From: Bradysia coprophila
Lineage: Eukaryota > Arthropoda > Insecta > Diptera > Sciaridae
Length of the DNA: 64,000 nt
NCBI RefSeq assembly: GCF_014529535.1
Contig: NW_023503493.1
Span: forward strand, 17,950,001-18,014,000
Direction of reading: 5' to 3'
This document shows, piece after piece, positions 11,718 through 23,884 of this stretch. The position numbers and the translations under genes were made by a program. The notes under the pieces are model-generated. The model saw only the letters and a program-made list of their open reading frames with translations. It did no database searches and was not told the DNA's origin. The first letter of the stretch is position 1. Each line of letters starts with the position of its first letter.

Positions 11718-13604
11718 TGAGAGTTACGTTGATATTATATTACTGAAATTTGAATTGAAATACAAAAAATTGTGCAAAAAAAATCAAAATTGAATTGTTT
11801 TGCGGTGGCTGCATTATGTAATCCAGGGCCTATTTTAAAGTTCCTGTTCACGTTTTTGTTATTTATTTAATGTTCTTGGGCTAGATCGATTACATTCAGA
11901 TGAAATTTAAGAGAAACCCGTATTAAAAATTACCCAACCACTGACTATTTGCTAAACATTAGGCGCCCATGTAGTCTTTGATTTTCAGTCATTTGGATTC
12001 GTAACAGCACGCAGACTATAGAGAAACTAAGAAATTAATCTTAGTTGGATGGACCTCTCTAACACATATCGTGACGCTTTAGCCTACCAGTTATTGTCCG
12101 GGTGCTTCCGTATCAATTCATTGCCTGTTGACTTTCTGCAGTTTGACAAGTAGCAGCCAAATTCATAGAGATTTATGCATGAAGGAAGTAGCAGTTTACC
12201 GAAAGAAGACACCGAGGAATTGCGCAGTGGCCATGCTAACACTTCTTTCAGTGTTAGTGAAGTGCTTAGGTGATCTTCTCTTTCTGTTAGATTTTCTCTT
12301 GTTTAATGAGCTTTTATTTTTCAGATTAGTGACCATGAATTTCCTTAGTGTCAGTGTCAATTGTTTGTTTTTCAGTTTTGTTTTTTGATGTGAGAAGTTT
12401 GTCGAAAGTGTTCTCTGAAGTGAGTTTTTGTGCAAGAATGAATGGAAGGGTGCGTATGTGAGCTGATGACTGAGGTTTGAATTTGTTATTTTGGAATTAA
12501 AACGTTTTATTGATTGATATTTTGAGTCTTTATTCGGTTTGACTTTCTGCTTCACTTTGTTGATAATAAAGTTTACCCGCCCTACCGTAGAACGCATATA
12601 AATTGAAAAACTACCACACATTGTCGTCCCTGATGAGTTCCCCAATGTGTTTGTTTTCACTTTACATTTCACGGGAATTGTAAAGATGAACTTCGAAGTT
12701 TTTTAATTTAGCGGAACGAAACGGTGTCTTTAGGTACTCTAGGGATAACGTTACTTGGAAAGACTTGTTTTCGTCATCGTTTTATCGCGTACTTGACTAT
12801 AACAAAGAATTGGCCCTTATAGTCGTCTTTTAAAGTTTATTTTCAGCTGAATTAGTCTAATAGCCTTGCGCTGTGGGTGAGTTCTACTGTTGCATTTAGT
12901 CCGTTTCCAAGTCGTAACGTTAAAAAGCCAATCTACATATGTCAGATTCACGGACATTTGCAAGAAGATATGTCAGCCTTTGTCCCTAATATGGTGTTTC
13001 TGTTCATGATGTTTTTTTCGAATTTTCACGACTTTCATTCTCTAAAATAGGCCCGGATGATATCTTTCCCGTCCGTTCTACTTACGTAAGCATTACCAAA
13101 TTCGTTATGCTATCCACCTTGCGGTGCACAGATTGTTATTTCATTGGCAATCTGAATAAAATAGGTGACAACAATGAATCGATATAATCAATTAGCAAAG
13201 GAAATTGTTTCTGAAATGCAGTTGCAGGAATTTTCGAATGAACACCATTACATTGACTGGAAATTAATTCGAAATTGAAGAAATTCATATTGTAATTGGT
13301 GCATAAGTCGCATTATTTTTATCAAAATATTTTATCTGATTGTACTGTTGAGGCAACAGCTAATTTTTGAGAACCGTCAATCACAATATCAGATTATGGC
13401 AGACGGTGTATTATGTGCTCGATATGCAAGTGTTATACTATAACACAAATATTTAATGTAATTCTTAGATCACAGAATTTACATCTTTAATGTGGGTATT
13501 TGACGCATCCGGGCATGTAGCTTTTCATGAACGACGACTAACAGATGATGGAACAGGTTCATTGAGATTATTTTTACTCTCTTGGATGTGGTTATTGGTG
13601 CCAC

Positions 13605-13762
13605 GCGTAAGACTTGGTTTCTCTTTTAAAAAAAATTCGTCGTAAGAGATTTTCGGGAAGGATTTTTATTGACTCAAAAACGAGAGAGCCGAATTTCAAC
13701 CAATCCTTCACAGTACTCTCTTGCGGCCAACATTTTTAAGTAGAAACCAGACTTAACACTCA
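13605..13762. repeat. Weak short inverted pair
   Basis: TAAGACTTGGTTTCTCTTTT at about 13608 is imperfectly mirrored by AGTAGAAACCAGACTTAA at about 13740-13757. It may be a small decayed element. The ends are not sharp. Confidence 0.35.
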
Positions 13763-14572
13763 CTACAACATTCACTCTTGTTCATGCGACCATAAGATTG
13801 ACATCAATCAATTATCAATCATCCATCGAAAGTCTTATTGTAAATTTGGGTTACTCAAATCCATCCAACATTTATTAAATTTTATTTTTCATTATTTTTC
13901 TGTAACCTACACAACAGTAACTTCCAAGAAAGATGACAACATTTGCCTGTAGTTTCACACAGACAAACCCGATACCAATTGAAGAATATACTCGAACCAC
14001 GAATATGCAAATTTAATTTAAAATTCATTGTAAAAATGACGAATCTCAAATGTTGAATAAACATCATTTTTATCTGGTAGCAAAGCCATGCAAATAAACA
14101 CACAAAAAAAGATGAGCCAAATGAACCGGATAATTTATGGTTACGATGGAAGAGTAATTTTTAATCAACTTCCAGCATACACAATCAACCAAATTTCTTT
14201 TATTTTTGTTAGTGATACAAAATAGTAACCTTGGAATACTTTTCATACAGTCATAAGATAAGATAAGATGGTTTGTATCTAGCCATTTCAGATGACAAGA
14301 GTAATAGTTATTTATACAACCGAGTGATAAATGCTTTTTTAGGCAGTAGATGTGTAGATTGTCACACTCGGCCTTTCGCAATAAAGGCAACGGAAAGTCC
14401 TACTTTTCGTCACTTGTTGCGAAAAATACTTTTATTTTGCTAGAAATATTGTGCTGTTACGCAGTAGAAAATTCACACCGAAAAACTCAACTCAATAAAA
14501 GTTTTGTCTCTAATATGACATTTGTATTTTCCAAACCGTTCTTTTCATGTTTCAAGCACTACTTTCGACGCT

Positions 14573-15137
14573 CTCATCGTGTAAAATCCATTACAGAACT
14601 CGGGATAAAAATGAAAAATGTTTTCGTGTGTTTATTGACCTCGCGTAGCCTCAGATCAACAAAATTCACATGAAAGCTCTACTTTTCATCTTTTTATCAC
14701 TAGTAATGTTGATCTGCGGCGCACAGTGTTCAGAACAGTTAATTCCACTATCATAAATCTATTTTTCACATCAATATGTCACTTTGCGACCCCTAATTAC
14801 CCTACAGTTACAGTAAACTTTCGAAAAATCAAGATTTTTTTTCCGTTTTTTGGGCTTTGGAGCCCATTTTCCCCGTGAGGGGTTTGTAAATTTTTCTTGT
14901 TAAATATAAAAATCCTCAGGACGTTGCAACTTGCATTGAGACACCTCAAACATACTCCTTACTGTAGGGTAATTAGGTACATAAAGGGGTCGCAAAGTGA
15001 CATACTAATGTGAAAAATGGATTTATGATAGTGGAAATAACGGTTTGAACACTGTGCGGCGTAGCCGAGGTCAATAAACACACGAAATTTTTTTTCATTT
15101 TTATCCCGAGTTATGGAATGGATTTTACACGGTGATG
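14573..15137. mobile_element. Foldback element with about 200-bp inverted arms
   Basis: CATCGTGTAAAATCCATTAC near 14576 is mirrored near 15117-15137. The arms also share CTCGGGATAAAAATGAAAAA, GTGTGTTTATTGACCTCG, ATCATAAATCTATTTTTCAC and GCGACCCCTAATTACCCTAC, each inverted on the other side. The centre at about 14820-14960 holds TTTGGGCTTTGGAGCCCATT. A related single arm is at about 53640-53730. Confidence 0.85.
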
Positions 15138-17749
15138 GCAAATTCTTAAAAAAAAAGTTTGTCATACAAACTAGAGCACAAAATTGAATATTTTTCTGGA
15201 TAATTTATTTATCAATTTATCGAAAATTATGCAACTTTTTCATTGATAAGTAATCCGAATAATTTGATAAAGTTTTGCAGAAAAAGAAAATGTTTCTATA
15301 ATTTCTCCCATTCACATAGCGCACCCACATCAAATGTATATAGGTATATACACAGCACTATACTTGAAGTGAATGCCTAAAAATAAAATATAATTTACAG
15401 TGAAAAAGGAATACATTTTTACGAGAAACATTTTTAAATTTCTTTTATGTACTTTTCAACGCCCGTCTATCACATATCATTTAATAACAACATATTTAAG
15501 ATGTGTGATAGAGATATGAGTGTAACTTTTGAATCAAAAACGTCTACTCTTTTCAAGCACATTGGGTATGCTGTATGTACAACGTGTGTTGTAAATCACA
15601 TTTCAGGCAAAAACCATTGTGTTCCTTTCACCTTGTATGGTTTTTAAATATATGTCTAAGGTCCCTCCGGTCCCGCTCACAAGAACGTCGATACTGGCCG
15701 AAGCAAAATTCATGAATATGTTTCGATCCAGTCGCTAATTTCGTGTCAAAAGCAGTGGGGATCATAAAGTAAAAGGTAAGATTGAATACTTTTCCTTCGG
15801 TGAGAATAAGTGATGGGCTTGAGAAACGTATCAGACCTTTTTTCATTGTATGGTTGGAATTCGCCTAGAAGAAAGGACGGAAAGCACTGATCATTTTCAT
15901 ACGTAGTTCTTTGGCAGAGTTCATCACTTACTTTTACCACCGCTGTAGCACAACAATAAAAAAAATAGAGCTGTGGTTAACATAATGGCAAATTATGTCA
16001 AATCAAGCTGATATGGAGGTTTCTAAAGAAATTATGAAGCTTGATATAATGAAATACTTAAACGAACGTACGAAGTTGAAATTCAAATAAGGATCATATT
16101 GGTCTTGTCTAGGTAAGGTCTTCAAAAAAGCAGCCATTCTATTTCATATTAGAACTAAAGCTTAAAGTAGATCAATTAAAAGAACAAACAAAATTGAAAA
16201 AATATTAGGAGATGAAAATGTGTATCACATTGGACATATTGGCAAATAATTAAATGTTAAACGGAAACGGCGTCAGATGCAATCAGTGACACACACAGTC
16301 TTACGGTTTTTGTATTTAGTTGCTAGTGATTGCCAATTTCTATTTACAAGTAATGTCACTCTGTCGGACAGGCTGTCCTTCAGTATAGTACAGCTTTATA
16401 ATTTTTAGTTGACAACAGAAAATGATGAAACATTGAAGGGTGGATTCGATCAACTTAACTATGTTCATTCTTATACAACTGGATAATGTAAATGTATAGA
16501 TGTTATACAAGAGAAAACCTGTCGACATGTTAACATGATGTTACAAGACTTCGTACTATGACTGATAGGCTGAAGAAAAATAAATTGAGAAAGTAATAGT
16601 TATTTGTTCAAGAAGGCAAAAAAAATTGTAAATTGCATTTCGGGTGTTGTTGAGTCACCCGAGAAAATGCAATTTCCACCTTTTTTTCATAACACAACAT
16701 TTTTCACAACAGACGGGAGAAAAAGACTATTTTTATGCCTGCATTGGAATGTACACAAATGGTGGAAGAGTGCTTTGGATAAGTGGATAGGTATCGGTGC
16801 CCTGAGTCCCAATGACGTCAGTGGTTCCACTACAGCCGGTTCAAAAAAAAATTTAATAAAAATGTTTCCGGGACAGTTGGTGCAGCAGAATATAAGGAGC
16901 CGTAAATTTAAACTCACTATTTTACTGAGAACTGTCCTGTTTCAGTACCCTAATTTAAAAGACCACTCATGCTTGAAGTTCGTTGATTTATGAGACAAAA
17001 AACTTGCTGAACCTGAAACTATCACCTCTACGATCATGCGGATATGTTTTGTAAAAATCTTTTCATCACACTTTCTACTCTCTTATCGTTGTTTCGTAAC
17101 ATGCATGAACTGAATACCTACATAGATATCAATCGAAAATGAAAACAATTGCTTACAATGGCACATTTTTCATTAACGCTTCGAATTCAAAATTGACACC
17201 GATGCAATATTTAACCGGATATCGGAAGTACCATGCCCACGGAATGGATGATTAATTACTGGCTAAAACGAACGTCAATAAAACTATGTTACAACGAGTG
17301 TAAAGAAACCAAGAGAAACGCAAATTTCAAATAGAATTTCATTTTTTTAAGGAAGGTCTAGCGGTTTTCACACAAACATCAAGTGTATGTATGATGTCGT
17401 CCATACTGAGATAAGATAAAATTCGATGAATAATTAAAATATTGAAATCGAATATATTTGCGTAGATGGTTTTTAAAAGACGTGAAAACTTTGTCTTACC
17501 CTTTAGATAGTCATTAAAACTTCGATCAGCAACAAAGCACCGGAACGTCTCTTGAGCATTTAAAAACCAGCGATTTTTTTAATATATCGGCTTTAAACAT
17601 GAACTGAAAATGAGGAAACTCATCCAGCCAAAAGTCGAAAGGAATATTACTTTAAAATTGGATTGACTTATAGTCACGCAAACGAAAATATTTGGAAGCC
17701 CAAAGGTATTCTATATTGTGCTGTGTTGATAAAAGATATTTTACTGAGG

Positions 17750-20700
17750 ATGTTGCTCATTAAAATCGTAACTTTTTCGATTATGTTCGCGTCAATAATT
17801 TCGGTAAAATGCTTGAGTTTCGCGAATATGGACGGAAAAGGTGACAAAGATTTGGTCCCTTCAAACGAAATCGAAAGTAATAAGCGTGACAATGAACAAT
17901 TAAAATTCATTTATCAAAATTACTCAAGAGTGCATAGAAATTTGGATAATGGAGTAATTTATGGAGACAGCAGCAACAAGTGCGGTGGAAATTTCAAAAG
18001 TGTTCAAACAACGATTCAGTCGCCGGACTATCCCAACGAATATCAGCCCAACAGCTACTGTGAATATGTGTTCAAATCGCCATTTGTATGCAAGACCGAA
18101 TATCATATTCAGTTTTTGTTCTTCTCATTGGAGTCGTCAAAGGATTGTGTTAAGGTAGCAATATTTTTCTCTGTTAGTGTTACGTGCCATCAAAGTCTAT
18201 TGTAACAATATGTCCATACAGTTGTATGAATTATAAATTTTAAAGAAAGTGTGGAAATGCTGTATGTGCACCAAGTGAAAATTACTTTTATAGAGTCAAT
18301 TGTAGGCGATCACACAATTCCGTAGAACATTTGTATTGTCACGTTGATGTGACAAATCGTTCTTTTGTCAGCCGTCAGCGTTTCTAAATTTGAAATTGTG
18401 TCGTCAATACCCTCCCTAGCAACCAAACTACAATTATAGATCAGTGTCAAATAGCGGTACTTCTCTCTAAAAAAGTGTCAAATAAGTTGTCAATTTCACA
18501 AAGCTAACCTCAAACAATGACAGCTTCATATAAATTTTTTTAATATTGTGGTTAGCTTTGTGAAAATGACAGCTTATTTGACGTCTCAAACGACATTGAC
18601 AATGATCTATTAAGGTGGTAAATACGTTTATGAATCACTGCTACTTTGTTTGCTCGTGTTGTTGTTGTTGCTTTGAAGCCATATTAAAAATCAGCGTTTC
18701 TCAAACTTATTTTCCCCCTAAACCGATTTTTTGAGAGAGTTTGGATGCTAGAGAGAGTATTGGTCGTACACACACAGCTTTTCGTAATTACTTTGTGAGT
18801 TATCTGAAACAATTTTTTGTGAAACATGAACGCAAATTGATGACAGTGTCAGAGTGACGAGACCGTAAATTTGGTCCCAACATCAGTTTGTATAAGATAC
18901 CAAGGGCCCTCGTAATAGAACAAACGGACAAATTAAAATGAAAAATCATATATTTAAATGTGTGTGTGACATCATCGTGTACAGCAAAACAAGGCTGTAT
19001 ACTTTGGTGAGGTCACGCAGATCGCCATTTTATTAGATACGCGGGAACACACCTTTTCCATACAAACAAATTCACCAAAATTGAATTTGTATGGAGTGGT
19101 TAACTCCAAAGTATACAGCCTTGCAGTAAAAATGGACTCTTAATGTCAAAAGTAAAGGGACCCATAACGTCAAAATAAAGCAAAGTTGACGTTTTCGTAT
19201 TAGTGTGACATAATTTTTCAATGAATTTCGGGTTATAATTCCTCTAGGTAGTCTACCTCTACGTAAGATACATATTTCGTATAATTTTACACCAATATAT
19301 GCATTCATTGACGACTTTGATAGTTCTTAATTAAGAAGGCAAACACATACCAATAAATATTTCGTATTTCATGATGGGACCATATATTTTACGTAATTTT
19401 GTTCTAAATTTCCTTTCTAGGTATAATTACTCTTAGATTTATTTACGGTGCTTGAGCGTGTTATTCCAATCATAAATTATTTCATTTATATTTTTAGGAT
19501 CATTTAAAAATTGGAAAACATGAAACTTTGTGTGGGAAAGTTATTGGAATCATGAAGTACAAAGCGATGGATGGAGTGCTAAGAATAATTTTTGCTACTG
19601 ATGACAATATCGAAGGACATGGCTTTAATTTGCTGATTACCAGGCTGCCATGTAGTGATGAAGAATCATCAACAGTGTTTCCAATTTATGAGAAACGGAC
19701 CATTAAAAATGATGAGTGGGATGTGACGGACATTGAATTTACAACTTCAATCAATGAAGAAACTACTACTGATGAGAATGAAACAGATGATATTACTACG
19801 ACAGCCTTCGTCAATAAAGATATTACGGAACCAATACTTACATTGCAACCGCCTATTTACGACCATTTCGAAGAAACTCAGAATAAGAGCTATCAGTTTT
19901 CGTTTTTGGGCTCCAATGGTGATGGTTATTTACCGCCTTCTTCGACTGATACTCCTACGACACACACAAACTGCTTTCCTAGCAATGGAGGTCAGTACCC
20001 TACGAATGGAGGACAATTTCCTGTCAATGGTCAGTTTCCCGTCAATGGTCAGTTTCCTGTCAATGGTCAATTTCCTGCCAATGGCCAGTTTCCTGTCAAT
20101 GGCCAGTTTCCTGTCAATGGCCAGTTTCCTGCCAATGGCCAGTTTCCTGCCAATGGCCAGTTTCCTGCCAATGGCCAGTTTCCTGCCAATGGCCAGTTTC
20201 CTGCCAATGGCCAGTTTCCTGCCAATGGCCAGTTTCCTGCCAATGGCCAGTTTCCTGCCAATGGCCAGTTTCCTGTCAACGGCCAGTTTCCTGTCAATGG
20301 ACAAAATCCAATCGGAGATGGTCAATATCCCACATTTGGCATTTTCCCGAACAATGGCTATCCTTCAACTTCATTTTATCCATCCACAAATGTGTTTCAC
20401 ACGCACAATGTATCACCTCCAAACAGTTATCCTACCTCAAACTATCCGTCGTTCAATGGCTATTTACCGGCAGTACAGCCCACAAACAATTTCCCATCGT
20501 CTAACGGATACCTTCCTTCATCGAATGGATACTTACCCCACAATCCCAATCAATTTCCTAATACACCCTCTAACTATCCCCAATTTCCGATAAACAATGG
20601 ATATCCTTCAAACTTTCCGAGTAATCAACAACCATCTGCCAATGATCCAAACATTCAAGAAATATCACCAGTGAGCACCACACCCACTCGCGACGTTGTA

Positions 20701-21405
20701 CAGTCGCAGATTTTTCCTTCTGCAATTCCACAGTGTTGTGCACGACAATTTAATCAACAACGATTTTATGTAGCTAGCTCCAACTTTCCAACAAGGAACG
20801 GTCAAAACGTCGACTGCCTTCACTACATCACTCGTAATAATCCAAGTGTCTGCCGCATTCGAATTGAATTCAAATTCTTTTTCCTGGGTAACTATCATCC
20901 ACAACTTGGATGTGTAGAAAATTTTATTGAAATTGATGGTCAACGTATTTGTGGCTGCCGTAGTGGCATGCGATATATCTCGCAATGGGGAATAGGATCG
21001 AAAATTATACGTGTTCAAAGTAGAGCAGGAATCACTCAGGGTGTACGCGGCTTTTTGTTAGATGTCATACAAGAGCAGTGTCCGTACCGTTTTAGCCGAG
21101 ATAATTCGTTGGATCGCAATGAAACAAACTGGGATCGATCTGATCCGGTACTTCATAAAGCTATTACACGAACAAATAGCTCATCGCTGACCACTTATTA
21201 CTATTACGCTGATGACAGTGATACGGAGAAGCCGAAGGTTCGATTGGAGACGAAAGCAGAATTTGATCAAAGAGCTGAAGGTCCGAATGCACGATTCTTC
21301 TTTCCACCTACAGGCCAACAAAACAGGTGCGCCTTCAGCAATCTAAATTGGTTACAGTTAGTCGCAGATCCGCTATGGTTAGTAAAACCAACTTGTAGAA
21401 GATGA
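17750..21405 (+). CDS. Secreted CUB-domain protein with QFP[VA]NG tandem repeats
   Basis: Two exons, 17750-18154 and 19498-21405, join in phase 0 to give 770 aa. The start is the first ATG ahead of a hydrophobic signal-like stretch (residues 1 to about 21, ending near VKC). Residues 78-187 form a CUB domain: CGGNF, SPDYPNEYQPNSYCEY, CVKDHLKIG, and FNLLI at the end. Exon 1 stops in the middle of this domain. A Ser/Thr/Glu-rich spacer follows, then a Pro/Asn/Tyr-rich region with 16 QFP[VA]NG repeats (308-403). More NGYLP and NYPSFNGY-type low-complexity sequence follows. Residues 548-663 form a second, divergent cysteine-rich CUB-like domain (CCARQF to EQC). The tail contains one more CAF and ends PTCRR. 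CUB domains bind protein or carbohydrate outside the cell. The exact role is unknown to me; a cuticle, egg or matrix role would be a guess. Confidence 0.87.
18436..18610. mobile_element. Short inverted-repeat element (MITE-like)
   Basis: It begins ATAGATCAGTGTC and ends GACAATGATCTAT. Inner arms match as GTCAAATAAGTTGTCA and TTTCACAAAGCTAAC near 18478-18510 against their inverse at 18549-18582. It is about 175 bp and non-coding. Confidence 0.75.
19231..19433. mobile_element. Inverted-repeat element, family B copy 2
   Basis: This copy runs in the opposite sense to copy 3. It shares CATATTTCGTATAATTTTAC, ACACATACCAATAAA and the end CTAGGTATAATTACTCT with the copy at 43793-44038. The left part is shortened. 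It lies 64 bp upstream of the CUB gene exon 2. Confidence 0.75.
20014..20301 (+). repeat. In-frame 18-bp minisatellite, 16 copies
   Basis: The unit is CAGTTTCCTGCCAATGGC or close variants, encoding QFPANG or QFPVNG. The order is V V V A V V, then eight A, then V V. The eight consecutive A units are nearly identical in DNA, so the array was probably expanded or homogenised recently. Because the unit is a multiple of three, long frames are open on other strands and frames too; they are artefacts of the repeat. Confidence 0.97.
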
Positions 21406-21439
21406 GGTCGTGTTACAACAGAAAATGGTTTTTTTTGCT

Positions 21440-21445
21440 AATAAA
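21440..21445 (+). promoter_or_regulatory. Likely poly(A) signal of the CUB gene
   Basis: AATAAA lies 35 nt after the stop codon and is followed by an A-rich stretch. It would give a very short 3' UTR. Confidence 0.6.
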
Positions 21446-21946
21446 ATTACGTTTTACAAAAAAATAATTTACTGGCTTTGTGTGGTTACCAATCACAATT
21501 TATTTTGCGTAATCTTTGCTCACTTTAGAACATAATAATTATTCCCAAAATCTTCGCTGCTGAAATGACTCAGAAACCTTTTTAAGCAAACTCATATTTG
21601 AAGGTCGACTACACAAACACTGCCTGCACGTGCACATTGTCTGCTTAGAAAACTTCGTAGATGGGTAATATCGACCTAATGAACTTAACTGGAAGTTATT
21701 GTCAAAAGAATACTTATCTGATCTGTTTTTTTTTAAAAGGAATCCTGAAATGATTTTGGTTTTAATCGACGCGAAATCGAAACTTTAAGGTGAAGTTCGT
21801 AGATGGTCAATCATTGGTCATCTTGGAGCTATTTACACAAGAATGTTTGTCTTTTTTTTGATGGGACGATAACTTGGGAAACTCTGAACTGATTTGCAAA
21901 TTCCTTCATTCAAAAATCAAATTCATGAGATTTGGTTCACAGATGT

Positions 21947-22158
21947 CCTGGGAGCAGAGAAATGATAAGTTGGCACACCTGTGTCGAAGATAGAAAGAAC
22001 ATGTGAATGACAGTTGGCTCCTATGGGAGAGAATGTGAAAGAATTACATACAATTTCTCTCACATTCTCTCCCATAGGAGCCAGGAGCCAACTATCATTC
22101 ACATGTTCCTTTCATTCTCGCCACAGGCATACCACTTTATCATTTCTCTGTCTGGGAG
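21947..22158. repeat. Long hairpin of about 210 bp
   Basis: CTGGGAGCAGAGAAATGATA on the left is mirrored by CATTTCTCTGTCTGGGAG on the right. Closer in, CTCCTATGGGAGAGAATGTG at 22019-22038 pairs with the inverse at about 22060-22080, leaving an apical loop of only about 10-20 nt near 22046-22055. The arms are about 95 bp and imperfect on the outside. Confidence 0.85.
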
Positions 22159-22485
22159 TTGAGCTATTACCAAAAGAGTTTTTTGATTCTTGCCTGTGTT
22201 ATTACTGTGGTATTATCTCCTATTCTATGACTTCGATTGATCTGTTTTTTTCGCAGTCTTCTGAAACTCATTGCAGCGCGTTTGGGCTTATGGTTTTTTA
22301 TGTGTTTAATTTAGAGAATATTTCAACACCTTTTGATAACTTCATTAGTCAAGGGACCTGACCCACCCATAAGGTGGAACTAGTTGAATATAGATCAAAA
22401 GAATTAGCAGACTTGATGAGTAGGTGTACTAGTTACTAGTGATATGATTGCCGCATGTGAAAAGTTAATGGTTAACAGACTCGAA

Positions 22486-23884
22486 CAGGCGTCCCACTAA
22501 ATTTTGCCTTGTCCGAAATTCGGACATTTCGGACAATTCATAAAAATTTCGGACATTTTCTGCAAAAATTTCGGACATTTTTTTTCTAATTTTCACTAAA
22601 GTTACGCATTAGAAAAAGTCTGTAAGTCATTTAAGTCCATTCCACCAACAAATTCTAAGGCTTTATATGAGATGAGAGAGATGAGATTTTTTTAAAAGTA
22701 TACTTTGACATGACCTGTAGCTGTACTGATCATAAACCTGAATAGAGGGCTTGAAACCTTCACGAAAAGATAGTGTTAAAGATGTAGGTTAACTAATGCA
22801 TGTCGCGGAAGAATAATATCTGACATGTTTCTGAGGTAAGGGTTTGTAATAGATCCCATATAAATTTCGTCAAACAAACGAAAATCTAGATTTGGTATTT
22901 TAGTATAAAAATTCAGAAAGGGGCCGTTCATAAATTACGTAACGCTAGAGGGGGACAGAAATCCAGATCTTCATTTGTCAAACGAAATTCTTGTGAATTC
23001 AATTACAAACCACAACTCCCGAATCAGATACATGTCGTATTTCAACCTTGCGAGACTGTATGTTTAAATAAAACCAGGTTGAATACGGGTCAGGCTTCTT
23101 TCCGTTCCTCAAATTTTGGACAAATGCTGAGAAATGCATTTTCCTCGCATAGAATAATTTCCTCAAATATGTGGTTTTTAGTCAATACACTTCCTTCGTT
23201 GACCTACATCATTTGCATGTATTTCATCGAAGGATGGAAGAAATAATGATTGATTTTCACTCGAAGGAAGAATTGTAACATTATGCCCGAGTACCATAAT
23301 CAGAAATAATAATCAGGATTTTTTTTTTGAGGAAATGCTTTTTTGAATGAAAACCAGGTCTAGAAAATTAGCTGAGTTAGTTATCGTGTTCCATAGGAAA
23401 ATAAACAATGAGCATATCGGTTTTTCGAGAACTACTCCCAGACCATTGAGCTGATAACGCCCATTTCAAAACTTGACCTGAGGAATTCAGTTCTCCTTCG
23501 AACAAAACGTTTTTGAAAATCGATTTAGATTTACTCAAGTTAAAAAAATATTACACATTTAACGTTTCATATTTAACGTCATATTTCCACATAATTTTCA
23601 ATTATAGTGATCGCGGTACCTATACACATTTTCCGGTATTTTCTGCCATAAAGACCCATATGACTTACAGTCAAGTAAATAAAAATTTAGGGACAAAGTA
23701 TTGATAGACTGAAAGTTCAATTAAAAATTCTGTAAAGCGCGCCGCAGGCAATTTTTTTGAAAATGAGACTTTTATAAGTTTATATATTTAATTCTGGTCA
23801 GGTATTGAAGAATATTTCGGACATTTCGGACAATTTCGGACAAATGTGTAAAATTTCGGACATTTCGGACAAGTGGGACGCCTG
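22486..23884. mobile_element. Non-autonomous hAT-type transposon, 1399 bp
   Basis: The ends are CAGGCGTCCCACT and its exact inverse AGTGGGACGCCTG. They are flanked by a perfect 8-bp duplication GACTCGAA (22478-22485 and 23885-23892), the hallmark of hAT insertion. Subterminal regions carry repeated TTTCGGACA and TTGTCCGAAA motifs in both arms. No transposase is recognisable, so it is non-autonomous. The sharp ends suggest a fairly recent insertion. Confidence 0.92.

Larger units (their letters stand above)
11649..17749. other. Intergenic region between urate oxidase and the CUB gene
   Basis: It holds the urate oxidase 3' UTR, a doubtful degraded coding-like stretch (12196-12672, minus strand), a weak inverted pair near 13605-13760 and the foldback at 14573-15137. 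A short palindrome sits near 16629-16672 (GAAATTGCATTTTCTCGGG type). The remaining frames (13882, 14070, 15447, 15628, 16340, 16604) show no known domain and overlap on opposite strands. Confidence 0.6.
18155..19497 (+). other. Intron of the CUB gene
   Basis: It contains a short inverted-repeat element at 18436-18610, a fragment related to family B near 18877-18905 (GGTCCCAACATCAGTTTG), and a family B copy at 19231-19433 just before the acceptor. AAGGCTGTATACTTTG at about 18990 is mirrored near 19108-19124. No gene is seen. Confidence 0.7.

Noticed and set aside
12196..12672. Minus-strand frame of 158 codons, Lys/Asn/Ser-rich
   Set aside because: It has no ATG at its start, no known domain and low complexity. 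It may be a decayed retroelement, but nothing supports a gene.
19930..20325. Long minus-strand frames (RKLAIG and GNWPLA repeats) over the minisatellite
   Set aside because: They arise because an 18-bp in-frame repeat keeps several frames open. The plus strand has the CUB domains and proper gene structure.
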